A DNA stretch of 64,000 nucleotides from Bradyrhizobium sp. 1 (GTDB taxonomy: Bacteria; Pseudomonadota; Alphaproteobacteria; Rhizobiales; Xanthobacteraceae), in NCBI RefSeq assembly GCF_023073315.1, contig NZ_JADPJH010000011.1:403703-467702 (forward strand), given 5' to 3'. A model generated the notes under the pieces. It was given only the letters and a program-made list of their open reading frames with translations, was not told the DNA's origin and ran no database searches. Below are positions 1-8,759 of the stretch, piece by piece. Position numbers and translations under genes: made by a program. Every line of letters starts with the position of its first letter. Position 1 is the stretch's first letter.

Positions 1-1365
1 CAGGAGGGCAAACGTGTGATCGACGCTCCCTTCGTCGAGCAGCACACACTTGGCTTCGAAGAGTTCGAAGCCAAGGTCCGGGCGACGTCCTGGGACGAGA
101 TCGAGATTGCATCTGGTCTCAGCCGCTCGGTCATCGAGGGGGCCGCGCAGGTCTACGTCGAGGCTGACCGCGTGATCGGTATCTACGGCATGGGGCTGAC
201 CCAGCACGTACACGGCTTCCAGAACGTCGCAATGCTCGTCAACATGCTGCTTCTAAAGGGAAACATCGGGCGGGACGGCACCGGCATCTCGCCCGTGCGT
301 GGGCATTCGAACGTGCAGGGTCAGCGCACCGTCGGGATCTCGGAAAAGCCCGAACTCGTACCGCTCGACAAATACGCCAAGCAGTTCGGGTTCGAACCGC
401 CGCGCGAGAAGGGCATGAACACCGTTGAAACGTGCGAGGGCGTTCTCGCCGGGAAGGTCAAGGCGTTCGTCGGGCTCGGCGGCAATTTCGTCCGTGCGAT
501 CCCGGAGCGATCGAAGATGGAGGAAGCCTGGCGCGGACTGGAGCTGACAGTTCAGATTGCCACCAAGCTCAACCACAGCCACCTCGTGCACGGCAAGGCC
601 GCCTATCTGCTGCCGTGCCTTGGTCGAACCGAAGAAGATGTGCAGGCCAGCGGGCAGCAGGCGGTCACCATGGAGGATACGTTCAGCTGCATCCAGGGTT
701 CCATCGGGCTGCGCAAGCCCGCAAGCGAGCACCTGAGATCCGAGGTGGCGATCGTCGCTGGTCTGGCCAAGGCAACCCTGCCGCCCAATCCCAAACTGAA
801 ATGGGATGAATGGGTCGGCAACTACGATCTCATCCGTAACGAGATCGCCGAGACCTATCCGGACGAATTCCACGACTTCAATGCGCGGATGTTCACGCCG
901 GGCGGGTTCTATCGTGGCAATTCAGCCCGCGAACGGATTTGGAAGACCGAGAGCGGCAAGGCAGAGTTTACAGCGCCAGAAACCCTCACCTCGACCGGCT
1001 TTTCCGATGCGCCCGGCCGCTTCCGGCTGCTGACCATGCGCAGCAACGACCAGTTCAATACGACGATTTACGGCTACAGCGATCGGATGCGGGGCATTGA
1101 GGGTACACGGGACGTATTGCTGATGAATCCCGACGAAATCGCACGCGCCGGACTTCAGGAGGGTCAAATGGTTTCCCTCGTCAGCGACGCGGAGGACGGC
1201 ATCCTGCGCGAGGTGGGTCCTCTCAAGGTGACCCCGTTCAAACTGCCGGATGGCTGCGTCGGGGCCTACTATCCGGAAATGAACCCCCTGATCCCGCTGT
1301 CGCACCACGACATCCATTCGAAGACGCCGGCCGCTAAATCGGTGCCGGTCCGTATCCGCGCGTGA
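1..1365 (+). CDS. YdeP/FdhF-type molybdopterin oxidoreductase, C-terminal part (5' end outside window)
   Basis: The frame is open from base 1, so this is the last 454 residues of a longer protein; members of this family are about 750 residues. The GTG at 16 is an internal codon, not a convincing start. Seen: alpha-subunit-like segments (GMGLTQHVHG, LLLKGNIGRDG, GHSNVQGQRT) and a C-terminal molybdopterin-dinucleotide-binding region (MRSNDQFNTT near residue 345, then a barrel-like end). Known: the family resembles formate dehydrogenase alpha chains, and some methylotroph relatives act as formate dehydrogenases. The substrate cannot be read from this fragment. It ends 27 bp before actA, with a purine-rich stretch between, so it is probably the upstream gene of the same operon and may feed electrons into the chain encoded downstream. 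Confidence 0.85.
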   Translation, partial: QEGKRVIDAPFVEQHTLGFEEFEAKVRATSWDEIEIASGLSRSVIEGAAQVYVEADRVIGIYGMGLTQHVHGFQNVAMLVNMLLLKGNIGRDGTGISPVRGHSNVQGQRTVGISEKPELVPLDKYAKQFGFEPPREKGMNTVETCEGVLAGKVKAFVGLGGNFVRAIPERSKMEEAWRGLELTVQIATKLNHSHLVHGKAAYLLPCLGRTEEDVQASGQQAVTMEDTFSCIQGSIGLRKPASEHLRSEVAIVAGLAKATLPPNPKLKWDEWVGNYDLIRNEIAETYPDEFHDFNARMFTPGGFYRGNSARERIWKTESGKAEFTAPETLTSTGFSDAPGRFRLLTMRSNDQFNTTIYGYSDRMRGIEGTRDVLLMNPDEIARAGLQEGQMVSLVSDAEDGILREVGPLKVTPFKLPDGCVGAYYPEMNPLIPLSHHDIHSKTPAAKSVPVRIRA

Positions 1366-1392
1366 GCGATGGCGCGGAAGGGGGGCCGATGA

Positions 1393-2046
1393 ATGCAGCT
1401 TTTCCGCCCCGGCGCGAACACGATTGCGACGGTGATGATCGCGGCAATTGGAGCAGCGCCGGTGCTTGCAGTTGGGTTGTCCTATGAGGTGATGCTATCC
1501 CCTTACGTCACCAACCAGAACATCAGCCGGAACCAGCCGGTGCCGTTCAGTCACGAGCATCATGTTTCCGGTCTCGGTCTGGACTGCCGCTACTGCCACG
1601 CCTCGGTGGAGAAAGCGCGCTTTGCCGGCATCCCGCCGACTGAGACTTGCATGACCTGCCATTCGCAGATCTGGACCAACGCGCTGATGCTGGCGCCGGT
1701 GCGCGAGAGTCTTTCCAAGAACCAGCCGATTGCCTGGGAACGCGTCCACCGGCTTCCCGACTACGTCTATTTCGATCATTCCGTCCACGTCGCCAAAGGC
1801 GTCGGATGCACGACCTGTCATGGCGACGTCGGACGGATGCGGCTGATGCGCCAGGCCGCGCCGCTGACGATGCAATGGTGCCTCGATTGCCACCGCTCTC
1901 CTGAACGTTTCCTGCGTCCGCGCGAAGCGGTTTTCGATCCGAACTGGCAGGCGCCCAAGAATCAGGCCGAGATCGGGCCCAAGCTTGCCGCAGGCTATCA
2001 CATCAACACGGGTCATTTGACGGACTGCACGATATGCCACCGCTGA
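1393..2046 (+). CDS. actA: Alternative complex III subunit ActA, pentaheme cytochrome c
   Basis: The product has 217 residues, with an N-terminal hydrophobic segment (about residues 10-30) acting as signal or anchor, then five CXXCH heme c sites: C65RYCH, C86MTCH, C139TTCH, C163LDCH and C212TICH. Known: ActA is the pentaheme subunit of alternative complex III, the quinol:cytochrome c (or oxidase) oxidoreductase that replaces bc1. It lies on the periplasmic side. The last heme site is two residues from the C-terminus, and the gene overlaps actB by 13 bp, which implies translational coupling. The gene order actA-B-C-D-E-F makes the assignment firm. Confidence 0.95.
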   Translation: MQLFRPGANTIATVMIAAIGAAPVLAVGLSYEVMLSPYVTNQNISRNQPVPFSHEHHVSGLGLDCRYCHASVEKARFAGIPPTETCMTCHSQIWTNALMLAPVRESLSKNQPIAWERVHRLPDYVYFDHSVHVAKGVGCTTCHGDVGRMRLMRQAAPLTMQWCLDCHRSPERFLRPREAVFDPNWQAPKNQAEIGPKLAAGYHINTGHLTDCTICHR

Positions 2047-4892
2047 AGGAATTGCCGACGCGGCCAAGTCCTGCCGGACGTAGCAAGCTCAATCGCCGTC
2101 AGGCCCTCAGCTTGCTGGCAACCGGCATGGCGGGTGGACTCGCGGCCTGCAGCAAGCCGGACGAGCAGATTCTGCCCTATGCCAGGATGCCCGAGCGGAT
2201 CGTTCCCGGCGAACCGCTGAAATTTGCGACGACGCTCGCATTGGCGGGGATCGGTCGCGGCGTGATCGTGACTTCGATCGACGGCAGGCCGATCAAGGTG
2301 GAAGGCAACCCACGTCATCCGGGCAGCCTTGGAGCCACTGACGTTTTCGCTGAAGCAGCGGTACTTTCGCTTTACGATCCCGATCGCTCGCGCACGATCC
2401 TGCACGATGGCGCGATTGCGCCGCGCGGAGGGTTGTACCGAGCGCTGGTGACCGAACTTTCCGAGGCCCGCAGCAGCCAGGGTAAAGGCCTGCGCTTGTT
2501 GACCGGGCGCAGCACCTCCCCGACTCTACTGCGCCAGATTGACGAATTGCTTGAGGCGTTCCCGACCGCATCGTGGCACGCGTACGATCCAACGGACGAC
2601 GAGAACGCGCGCCAAGGCGCGCAGCTTGCTTATGGCCAGCCTGTGCGCGGCATTGCCGACTTCGCAAAGGCCCGGGTGATCGTCGCGCTCGATGCCGATC
2701 CGCTCGGGCATGGCCCCGATCAGATGCGCATTGGCCGCGGTTACGCAACCGGCCGCGGCGACGCGAATGCTTTTTCGCGTCTCTATTGCCTTGAGAGCGC
2801 GCTCACGATCACCGGAGCAAAGGCGGACGAACGTCTGGCGCTTCGTCCCGAGGCAATCGAGCGGTTCGCGGCGATCCTCGCGCGGGAGTTCGGCGCGACG
2901 ACCGGCGCAACCGATCTTCCAGAGCGCGAGCGCCTGCTGCTTCAGAAGATCACGGTCGACTTGAACTCGCACAAGGGTGAGGCGCTCGTCGTCGCGGGCC
3001 CGGCAATGTCCAGGGAAGTCCACGCATTGGTGCATTGGATCAATGCCAAGCTCAATGCGCCCATTAGGCTCATCGATCCCGTTGATCGTACGCCTTCCGG
3101 CAAGCAGGCGGGATCGCTCGAACAGCTCGCAGGCGATCTGGACGCCGGTCGCGTGCGTCAGCTCGTCATGATCGGCGTCAATCCCGCCTATGACGCACCA
3201 GCCGATTTGCACTTCAAGGCCCGGGCGGAAAAGGCGCCATTCCGCCTGCATATGGGGGAGTATGCCGACGAGACGGCGGATATCGCCACCTGGCATGTTC
3301 CGCAAAGTCATCGGCTCGAAACGTGGTCGGATCTGCGGGCCAGCGACGGGACGGCAAGCATCGCCCAGCCTCTGATCAAGCCCCTCTACGAGAGCTTCAG
3401 CGAGCACGAGCTTCTCGCCTGGCTGACCGGCGCAGAGGACGCGCGCGCTTACGAATTGGTGCGGCAGACCTGGCGGAGCGCGGCCGCTGCGGATTTCGAG
3501 GCATGGTGGCAGCGCGTGCTGCACGAAGGGATCATCGCAGCAAGCGGCTCCACTGCTGTTTCTCTCACTGCTCCGCTCCTGCCGCCACTCTCGGTCGCCG
3601 AACCCCACGACAAGCCCGATGACGAGATCAGCCTGGTGCTGCGCCCTGATCCTTGCCTGTGGGACGGCTCCTACGCCAACAACGCCTGGCTCCAGGAGTG
3701 TCCGAAGCCGCTCAGCAAGCAGGTCTGGGGCAATGCGCTCGCGCTGCATCCGGATGAGGCAACGCGCCTCGGTCTCACATCCGGGGACGTCGCCACGGTC
3801 GGCGCGAACGGCCGATCGATCGAGGTGCCCGTGCTGACTGACCCCGGGACGGCCATGGGCGTCGGCGCGCTCACGCTCGGCGGGGGGCGGCAAAAGGCCG
3901 GCGCGATCGGCAACGGCGTCGGCGCCAGTGCCTACACGATCCGGACCTCCGACAGCAGCTGGCGCCTTTCGCAAATTGCGATCAAGCAAACAGGACGCCG
4001 GGAGCCGATTCTCACGACGCAGAACGTCGTTCGCACGCCAGAGGACGTCCGCGAGCTCTATCCACAATACCGGGTTGGGCAATCCCTGCCCCCGTCGGCG
4101 GCCATCACCGATCCTCCAAGCCTGATGCCCCCGGCCGTGAAGTCGGGCGACGGCCATGCCTGGGCGATGGTGATCGACACATCGGTTTGTATCGGTTGCA
4201 ACGCCTGCGTGCTCTCTTGCCAGGCCGAGAACAACATTCCGGTAGTGGGGCCCGAGCAGGTGGCCATGGGACGCGACATGCACTGGATGCGTATCGACGC
4301 CTATGATCATGGCGCGCCGGACAGCCCGCAACTCGGCTTTCAGCCCGTGCCGTGCATGCATTGCGAGCACGCCCCTTGCGAGCCTGTTTGCCCTGTCGCC
4401 GCATCCGTCCACGACAGCGAAGGCCTGAACGCGCAGGTCTACAATCGCTGCATCGGGACCCGCTTCTGCGAAGCGAACTGCCCGTACAAGGTGCGGCGCT
4501 TCAACTTCTTCGGCTACGCGGACGGCGAGGAATACGGCAATCTCGGCGCGGAATCCTATCGCGGGCAGAAGAACCCTGAGGTAACCGTTCGCGCCCGCGG
4601 CGTGATGGAGAAGTGCACCTACTGTGTGCAAAGGATCAGCGGAGCCAGGCGTACCGCAGAACGTGAAAACCGTCCGCTCGGTCCCGACGAAGTCCGAACG
4701 GCTTGCCAGAATGCCTGTCCGACCCGCGCCATCAGCTTTGGAGATCTGAACCAGGCGGACGCTGAGATCAACCGCAGGAAGTCCGATGCGCGCCATTATG
4801 CCCTGCTTGGCCATCTCGGCACGCGTCCCCGCACCACTTATCTATCCGACGTCCGCAACCCGGCCCGGTCAGATTCGGAGCGGCGGATATGA
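2034..4892 (+). CDS. actB: Alternative complex III subunit ActB, molybdopterin-oxidoreductase-like/iron-sulfur fusion
   Basis: The product has 952 residues. A twin-arginine signal (NRRQALSLLA, about residues 20-29, followed by a Cys) suggests Tat export. Residues about 50-680 resemble a molybdopterin oxidoreductase catalytic chain; ActB of characterised complexes carries no molybdenum cofactor. The C-terminal part from about residue 715 is a ferredoxin-like module with motifs CIGCNACVLSC, CMHCEHAPCEPVC, CIGTRFCEANC and CTYC...CQNAC. In the third motif the usual third-position Cys is Thr (CIGT), consistent with the single [3Fe-4S] cluster known in ActB. The gene overlaps actC by 4 bp. Confidence 0.95.
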   Translation: MPPLKELPTRPSPAGRSKLNRRQALSLLATGMAGGLAACSKPDEQILPYARMPERIVPGEPLKFATTLALAGIGRGVIVTSIDGRPIKVEGNPRHPGSLGATDVFAEAAVLSLYDPDRSRTILHDGAIAPRGGLYRALVTELSEARSSQGKGLRLLTGRSTSPTLLRQIDELLEAFPTASWHAYDPTDDENARQGAQLAYGQPVRGIADFAKARVIVALDADPLGHGPDQMRIGRGYATGRGDANAFSRLYCLESALTITGAKADERLALRPEAIERFAAILAREFGATTGATDLPERERLLLQKITVDLNSHKGEALVVAGPAMSREVHALVHWINAKLNAPIRLIDPVDRTPSGKQAGSLEQLAGDLDAGRVRQLVMIGVNPAYDAPADLHFKARAEKAPFRLHMGEYADETADIATWHVPQSHRLETWSDLRASDGTASIAQPLIKPLYESFSEHELLAWLTGAEDARAYELVRQTWRSAAAADFEAWWQRVLHEGIIAASGSTAVSLTAPLLPPLSVAEPHDKPDDEISLVLRPDPCLWDGSYANNAWLQECPKPLSKQVWGNALALHPDEATRLGLTSGDVATVGANGRSIEVPVLTDPGTAMGVGALTLGGGRQKAGAIGNGVGASAYTIRTSDSSWRLSQIAIKQTGRREPILTTQNVVRTPEDVRELYPQYRVGQSLPPSAAITDPPSLMPPAVKSGDGHAWAMVIDTSVCIGCNACVLSCQAENNIPVVGPEQVAMGRDMHWMRIDAYDHGAPDSPQLGFQPVPCMHCEHAPCEPVCPVAASVHDSEGLNAQVYNRCIGTRFCEANCPYKVRRFNFFGYADGEEYGNLGAESYRGQKNPEVTVRARGVMEKCTYCVQRISGARRTAERENRPLGPDEVRTACQNACPTRAISFGDLNQADAEINRRKSDARHYALLGHLGTRPRTTYLSDVRNPARSDSERRI

Positions 4893-6256
4893 GCGAGGTC
4901 CTCGCTGCAGAGCACCCAGCGGCGCATCGTTGGATTGCGTCCGAACGCGCCGATGACCTCGCGATGACGCAAGCCGTTGCGGATCCGCTCTTCACCGGAT
5001 TCGGCCGACGATGGTGGGTTGCACTTTTGATAACCCTGCCATTCGTGCTCTGGCTGTTCGGAGCAATCGGCTGGCTGTTCTATCGCGGCATCGGCATATG
5101 GGGCATCAACTCCACCATCGTCTGGGGTGTCGCGATCGCCAACTACGTCTGGTGGATCGGCATCGGCAACGCCGGCACGCTGATTTCGGCGATGCTGCTG
5201 CTGACACGGCAGAAATGGCGGGCCTCGATCAACCGCTTCGCGGAGGCCATGACGCTGTTTGCGGTTGCGATTGCCGGACTGATGCCGATCATTCATCTGG
5301 GACGGCCAATATATGCCTATTGGCTGGCCCCATATCCGAACACGATGGCACTCTGGCCGCAATGGCGCAGCGCGCTGGTTTGGGACTTCTGGGCCATCAT
5401 CAGCTACCTGCTGTTCTCCCTGTTGTTCTGGTACGTCAGCCTGATCCCTGACCTCGCCACCATGCGCGACCGCACGCCCCATCGGGCGGGCCAACTTCTC
5501 TATGGCGCCTTCGCACTGGGATGGCGCGGCTCGGCGCGAGAATGGTCTCGCCTGCAGACACTGCATACGACGATGGCTGCCTTGGGCGTCCCGCTGGTCT
5601 GCTCCGTGCACTCGATCGTCGGCCTGGATTTCGCAGCCAGCCTGATGCCGGGATGGCAGGAGAGTATCTTCCCGCCGTATTTCGTCGTCGGCGCGATGTA
5701 TTCTGGATTTGCCATGGTCGTGGTGCTCGCGGCCGCAATCCGCTGGGGTCTCAGCCTTCAGGCTATCATCACTCACCGCCATTTCGACGTAATGGCCCGC
5801 ATCCTGCTGATGGCCTCCATCGTCATGTTCTATTCCTATGCGACGGAGTGGTTCATGGGCTGGTACGGCGGTGAACATGCCGAGCGGGAGGCGGTGCGCT
5901 TCGAATTCACCGGCACCTACGCGCCGCTGTACTGGGCCTTGCTGGCCTGCAACTGCCTCATCCCGCAGCTGCTGTGGTGGCCCTTCGCGCGAAGGTCGCT
6001 GTTCATTCTGCTTCCTGTAGCCATCGCGATCAACATAGGCATGTGGCTCGAGCGCATTCTCATCGTCTGGAACACGCTTTCACACGGCTATATGCCCTCG
6101 CTCTGGCGCAATTTCCACTTCACTTTCTGGGATTGGACCTTCCTGATCGCGCCGCTCGGGCTTTTCGCCTTCCTGTTCCTGATCTTCATGAGGCTGATAC
6201 CGAGCGTATCGATGTTCGACATGCGCGAACTCGCTCATGAGGAGGCCGCCGCATGA
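4889..6256 (+). CDS. actC: Alternative complex III subunit ActC, NrfD-like quinol-binding membrane subunit
   Basis: The product has 455 residues and many hydrophobic helices spread from about residue 40 to the C-terminus, consistent with the 10-TM NrfD/PsrC fold. Known: ActC is one of the two NrfD-like membrane subunits and forms a quinol site next to the iron-sulfur module of ActB. Segments such as YVWWIGIGNAGTLISAM match the family. It is coupled by ATGA-type overlaps to actB (4889-4892) and actD (6253-6256). Confidence 0.94.
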   Translation: MSEVLAAEHPAAHRWIASERADDLAMTQAVADPLFTGFGRRWWVALLITLPFVLWLFGAIGWLFYRGIGIWGINSTIVWGVAIANYVWWIGIGNAGTLISAMLLLTRQKWRASINRFAEAMTLFAVAIAGLMPIIHLGRPIYAYWLAPYPNTMALWPQWRSALVWDFWAIISYLLFSLLFWYVSLIPDLATMRDRTPHRAGQLLYGAFALGWRGSAREWSRLQTLHTTMAALGVPLVCSVHSIVGLDFAASLMPGWQESIFPPYFVVGAMYSGFAMVVVLAAAIRWGLSLQAIITHRHFDVMARILLMASIVMFYSYATEWFMGWYGGEHAEREAVRFEFTGTYAPLYWALLACNCLIPQLLWWPFARRSLFILLPVAIAINIGMWLERILIVWNTLSHGYMPSLWRNFHFTFWDWTFLIAPLGLFAFLFLIFMRLIPSVSMFDMRELAHEEAAA

Positions 6257-6771
6257 CAGCGAAGCTTCTGGCAGAGTTCCTCGACAGCGAAGCGCTGCGA
6301 GCGGCCTTGGAGCCCATAAGAAGCACCGGACACACCGCGCTCGAGGCGTTCACGCCCTATCCCGTCGAGGGGTTGGCCGACCAACTCCGGCAGGAGCGCT
6401 CGCGACTCCGGGTGGTCATGCTGGCCGGTGGGCTCGCAACGGCCGCATTCGCGTTTGGTCTGCAATGGTACAGTGCGGTGATCGACTATCCCATCAACAG
6501 CGGCGGCCGACCGCTGAACTCCTGGCAGGTGTTCCTGCTGGTCCCCTTCGAGGTGGGCATCTTCGCTGCCGCATTGGCGGGAGTGATCGGCTTCCTTCGA
6601 TCGTGCCGTCTGCCTCGACTGCATGATGCATTGTTCGAGATCCCGGGTTTCGAACGCGCAACGCAGGATCGCTATTTTCTGTTGGCCGCTTCCGAGACGG
6701 ACACTGCGGGTCTGCGGAAGATCCTCGCCCGAGCCGGCGCAGTGACGGTGACGGAGTTGCACGCGCCATGA
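6253..6771 (+). CDS. actD: Alternative complex III subunit ActD (DUF3341)
   Basis: The product has 172 residues. A cytoplasmic N-terminal stretch contains the DUF3341-like element AFTPYPVEGL (about 32-41); two TM helices follow (about 54-77 and 91-115), then a cytoplasmic alpha/beta tail. Known: ActD is a structural two-helix subunit of alternative complex III. The 4-bp overlaps with actC and actE fix its place in the operon. Confidence 0.93.
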   Translation: MTAKLLAEFLDSEALRAALEPIRSTGHTALEAFTPYPVEGLADQLRQERSRLRVVMLAGGLATAAFAFGLQWYSAVIDYPINSGGRPLNSWQVFLLVPFEVGIFAAALAGVIGFLRSCRLPRLHDALFEIPGFERATQDRYFLLAASETDTAGLRKILARAGAVTVTELHAP

Positions 6772-7298
6772 CGCTGCGCTCGCTGTCATCTCTGCTGCTC
6801 CTGTCGCTCGCGCTCGCCGGCTGCGGCGATCATTCCATGTCCCAGCAGAACCGTTACAGTACGTTCTCCAAGGCCGGACTGTTCAGGGACGGCACGGAAG
6901 CACAGCCGCTGCCGCAAGGAACGGTCGCGCAGGGTGATCCTGAGCGTTCACGGCAGATCACCACGCCGCCTGCGGTTGACATGGCCCTGCTGTCCCGAGG
7001 CCGGGAGCGTTACGACATCTACTGTTCACCGTGTCACGGGTTCTCCGGCCACGGCGATGGCATGATCGTGCAGCGTGGCTTTCCTGCTCCGCCCTCCTAC
7101 CATTCCGCCCGCCTCCGCTCGGCCGATGCTCAGCACTTCTTCGACGTGATCACCCATGGCTACGGCGCGATGTATTCCTACGCCGCACGCGTCGAGCCGC
7201 GCGACCGCTGGGCCATCATCGCCTATATCCGCGCGCTGCAGCAGTCGCAACATGCCGACGTCGCCGACGTCCCGGAGCTGAGGAGCAAGCTGCCGTGA
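6768..7298 (+). CDS. actE: Alternative complex III subunit ActE, monoheme cytochrome c lipoprotein
   Basis: The product has 176 residues. The signal peptide ends in a lipobox-like LALAGC with Cys19, so it is probably a lipoprotein. It has one heme c site, C86SPCH90, followed by a cytochrome c fold with the candidate axial region YGAMYSYAARV. Known: ActE is the monoheme subunit thought to pass electrons onward from the ActA hemes. It overlaps actF by 4 bp (GTGA at 7295-7298). Confidence 0.93.
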   Translation: MTLRSLSSLLLLSLALAGCGDHSMSQQNRYSTFSKAGLFRDGTEAQPLPQGTVAQGDPERSRQITTPPAVDMALLSRGRERYDIYCSPCHGFSGHGDGMIVQRGFPAPPSYHSARLRSADAQHFFDVITHGYGAMYSYAARVEPRDRWAIIAYIRALQQSQHADVADVPELRSKLP

Positions 7299-8365
7299 CC
7301 GCCGTGCTCCGCCGCCCTGCCCTGAGAGCAATTGGGACGCCGCGAATTACAGCGGGCCTCGTGTTGATCTTGCTCGCATCTGGCCTCGTGCTCGCGGCCG
7401 GGAAACTCCGCCCTTATCCGAGCCTGCTCCAGGGCTGGCTCTTGGGATTTGCGATCTGGAGCTGCGCCCCCATCGGCAGCATGACGCTCCTGCTGATTCA
7501 TCGTTTGACCGGCGGCCGCTGGGGCTTTGCGGCCGGACCGGTGCTGCGACCCCTCGCGGTCATGATGCCCCTCGTCGCCATCGCCTTCGTCCCCGTTCTC
7601 GCCGGACTGACTTACATCTATCCCTGGGCCGCGGATGCCAGCCAGATCAAGCCCGACATTGCGCGCTGGTACCTCGGCCAACCAGGGTTTGTCCTGCGTG
7701 CCGTGATCGCACTGATCGGATGGTCCGTGCTCGGAGTGACTTTCGGTCTCGGACGGGGTGGGCGGCTATTGGCCGCGCTCGGGCTTGCGTTCTTCGGCTT
7801 CACCATCAGCATGGTTGCTGTCGATTGGTTCCTGTCGCTCGAACCGCATTACGTCTCCACCGCCTTCGCCTCCATGATCGCGATACAGCAGCTGCTGGCC
7901 GCGCTTGCAGTTGTCGCTGTGCTTGCAACGACCAATTTCGAAGGTAGAGCGCTGAGCGATATCGGAAACCTTTTGATCGCGACAGTGCTGGGCGTCGTCT
8001 ACCTCGAATACATGACATATGTGGTGGCCTGGTACGGCGATCTGCCTCACAAGGCCGAGTGGTTCCTGAGGCACAGCACGGACGCATGGATGGGCATTCT
8101 GCTCGTGACATTCGTCACCGGAGCCGTTCTTCCATTCGCGATGTTGCTGTTCGAGGGCGTGCGCGGCAGCCCTGCAGGCTTGCGCATCGTCGGCCTTTTG
8201 CTGCTCTTCGGGACCGTCATGCATTTCGCTTGGCTGCTAGTGCCTGCATTTTCCGCGCAAGCTCCTGTTGCACTCACGGCTCTGGGCGCTCTCCTCACCT
8301 TGACGATTGCTTCTGTCCTCTCTGGGCAGGGCATCGCATCCCCGGAGGTGCGCCATGCCGCATGA
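7295..8365 (+). CDS. actF: Alternative complex III subunit ActF, second NrfD-like membrane subunit
   Basis: The product has 356 residues starting at a GTG that overlaps the actE stop (GTGA). A longer open frame from 7031 is rejected because it would overlap actE by 268 bp. The sequence is almost entirely hydrophobic helices with short loops (IWSCAPIGSMTLLLIHRLTGG near the start). Known: ActF is a reduced copy of ActC that packs against it in the membrane. The last codons overlap the next gene by 11 bp. Confidence 0.92.
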   Translation: MTAVLRRPALRAIGTPRITAGLVLILLASGLVLAAGKLRPYPSLLQGWLLGFAIWSCAPIGSMTLLLIHRLTGGRWGFAAGPVLRPLAVMMPLVAIAFVPVLAGLTYIYPWAADASQIKPDIARWYLGQPGFVLRAVIALIGWSVLGVTFGLGRGGRLLAALGLAFFGFTISMVAVDWFLSLEPHYVSTAFASMIAIQQLLAALAVVAVLATTNFEGRALSDIGNLLIATVLGVVYLEYMTYVVAWYGDLPHKAEWFLRHSTDAWMGILLVTFVTGAVLPFAMLLFEGVRGSPAGLRIVGLLLLFGTVMHFAWLLVPAFSAQAPVALTALGALLTLTIASVLSGQGIASPEVRHAA

Positions 8366-8759
8366 GGAGATGGGCAGCCGCGCGCTTCCGCAGCCGGCCG
8401 GCGTCCACAACCGTGCCGTTCTCGTCGTCGTGGGTAGCTTCCTGCTCTTCGTGGGTGCCGCGATTGCGGGAATGCTACTATTCCTGAATACGCAAGCGCC
8501 GGGCGCATTCACCCCGCGCGCAGAGCGCCGGTTTCCCTCACCCGAACTCCAGACCTCTCCGGAGGCCGACCTGACCCGGTTCGAGGCCGCGCAGCGTGCC
8601 AGGCTCACCGCTTATGCCTGGGTCGATCGCGACCACAACATCGCCAGCATCCCGATCGACGAGGCGATGCAGCTCGTCTCTGGACGCGGCCAGCACGCCT
8701 ACGATGCCCTCGAGGCCGCGCCCGCCTCGACGCCCGGTGCAAGTGGAGGCAATCCATGA
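8355..8759 (+). CDS. Small membrane-anchored protein between actF and the SCO gene, oxidase-cluster associated
   Basis: The product has 134 residues from ATG 8355, the start that gives a sensible overlap with actF (an upstream extension to 8307 lies inside actF). It has one TM helix (about 21-44), then a periplasmic domain with the motif YAWVD (87-91) followed by IPIDEAM (99-105). This motif is common in small proteins beside SCO and cytochrome oxidase genes; no biochemical role is established that I know of. The position between quinol oxidoreductase and oxidase genes suggests an assembly or supercomplex-linking role, which is inference. It overlaps the next gene by 4 bp. Confidence 0.8.
   Translation: MPHEEMGSRALPQPAGVHNRAVLVVVGSFLLFVGAAIAGMLLFLNTQAPGAFTPRAERRFPSPELQTSPEADLTRFEAAQRARLTAYAWVDRDHNIASIPIDEAMQLVSGRGQHAYDALEAAPASTPGASGGNP

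Noticed and set aside
2526..4814. Minus-strand open frame of 762 codons opposite actB
   Set aside because: Same reason; actB is unambiguous and the antisense product has no recognisable fold.
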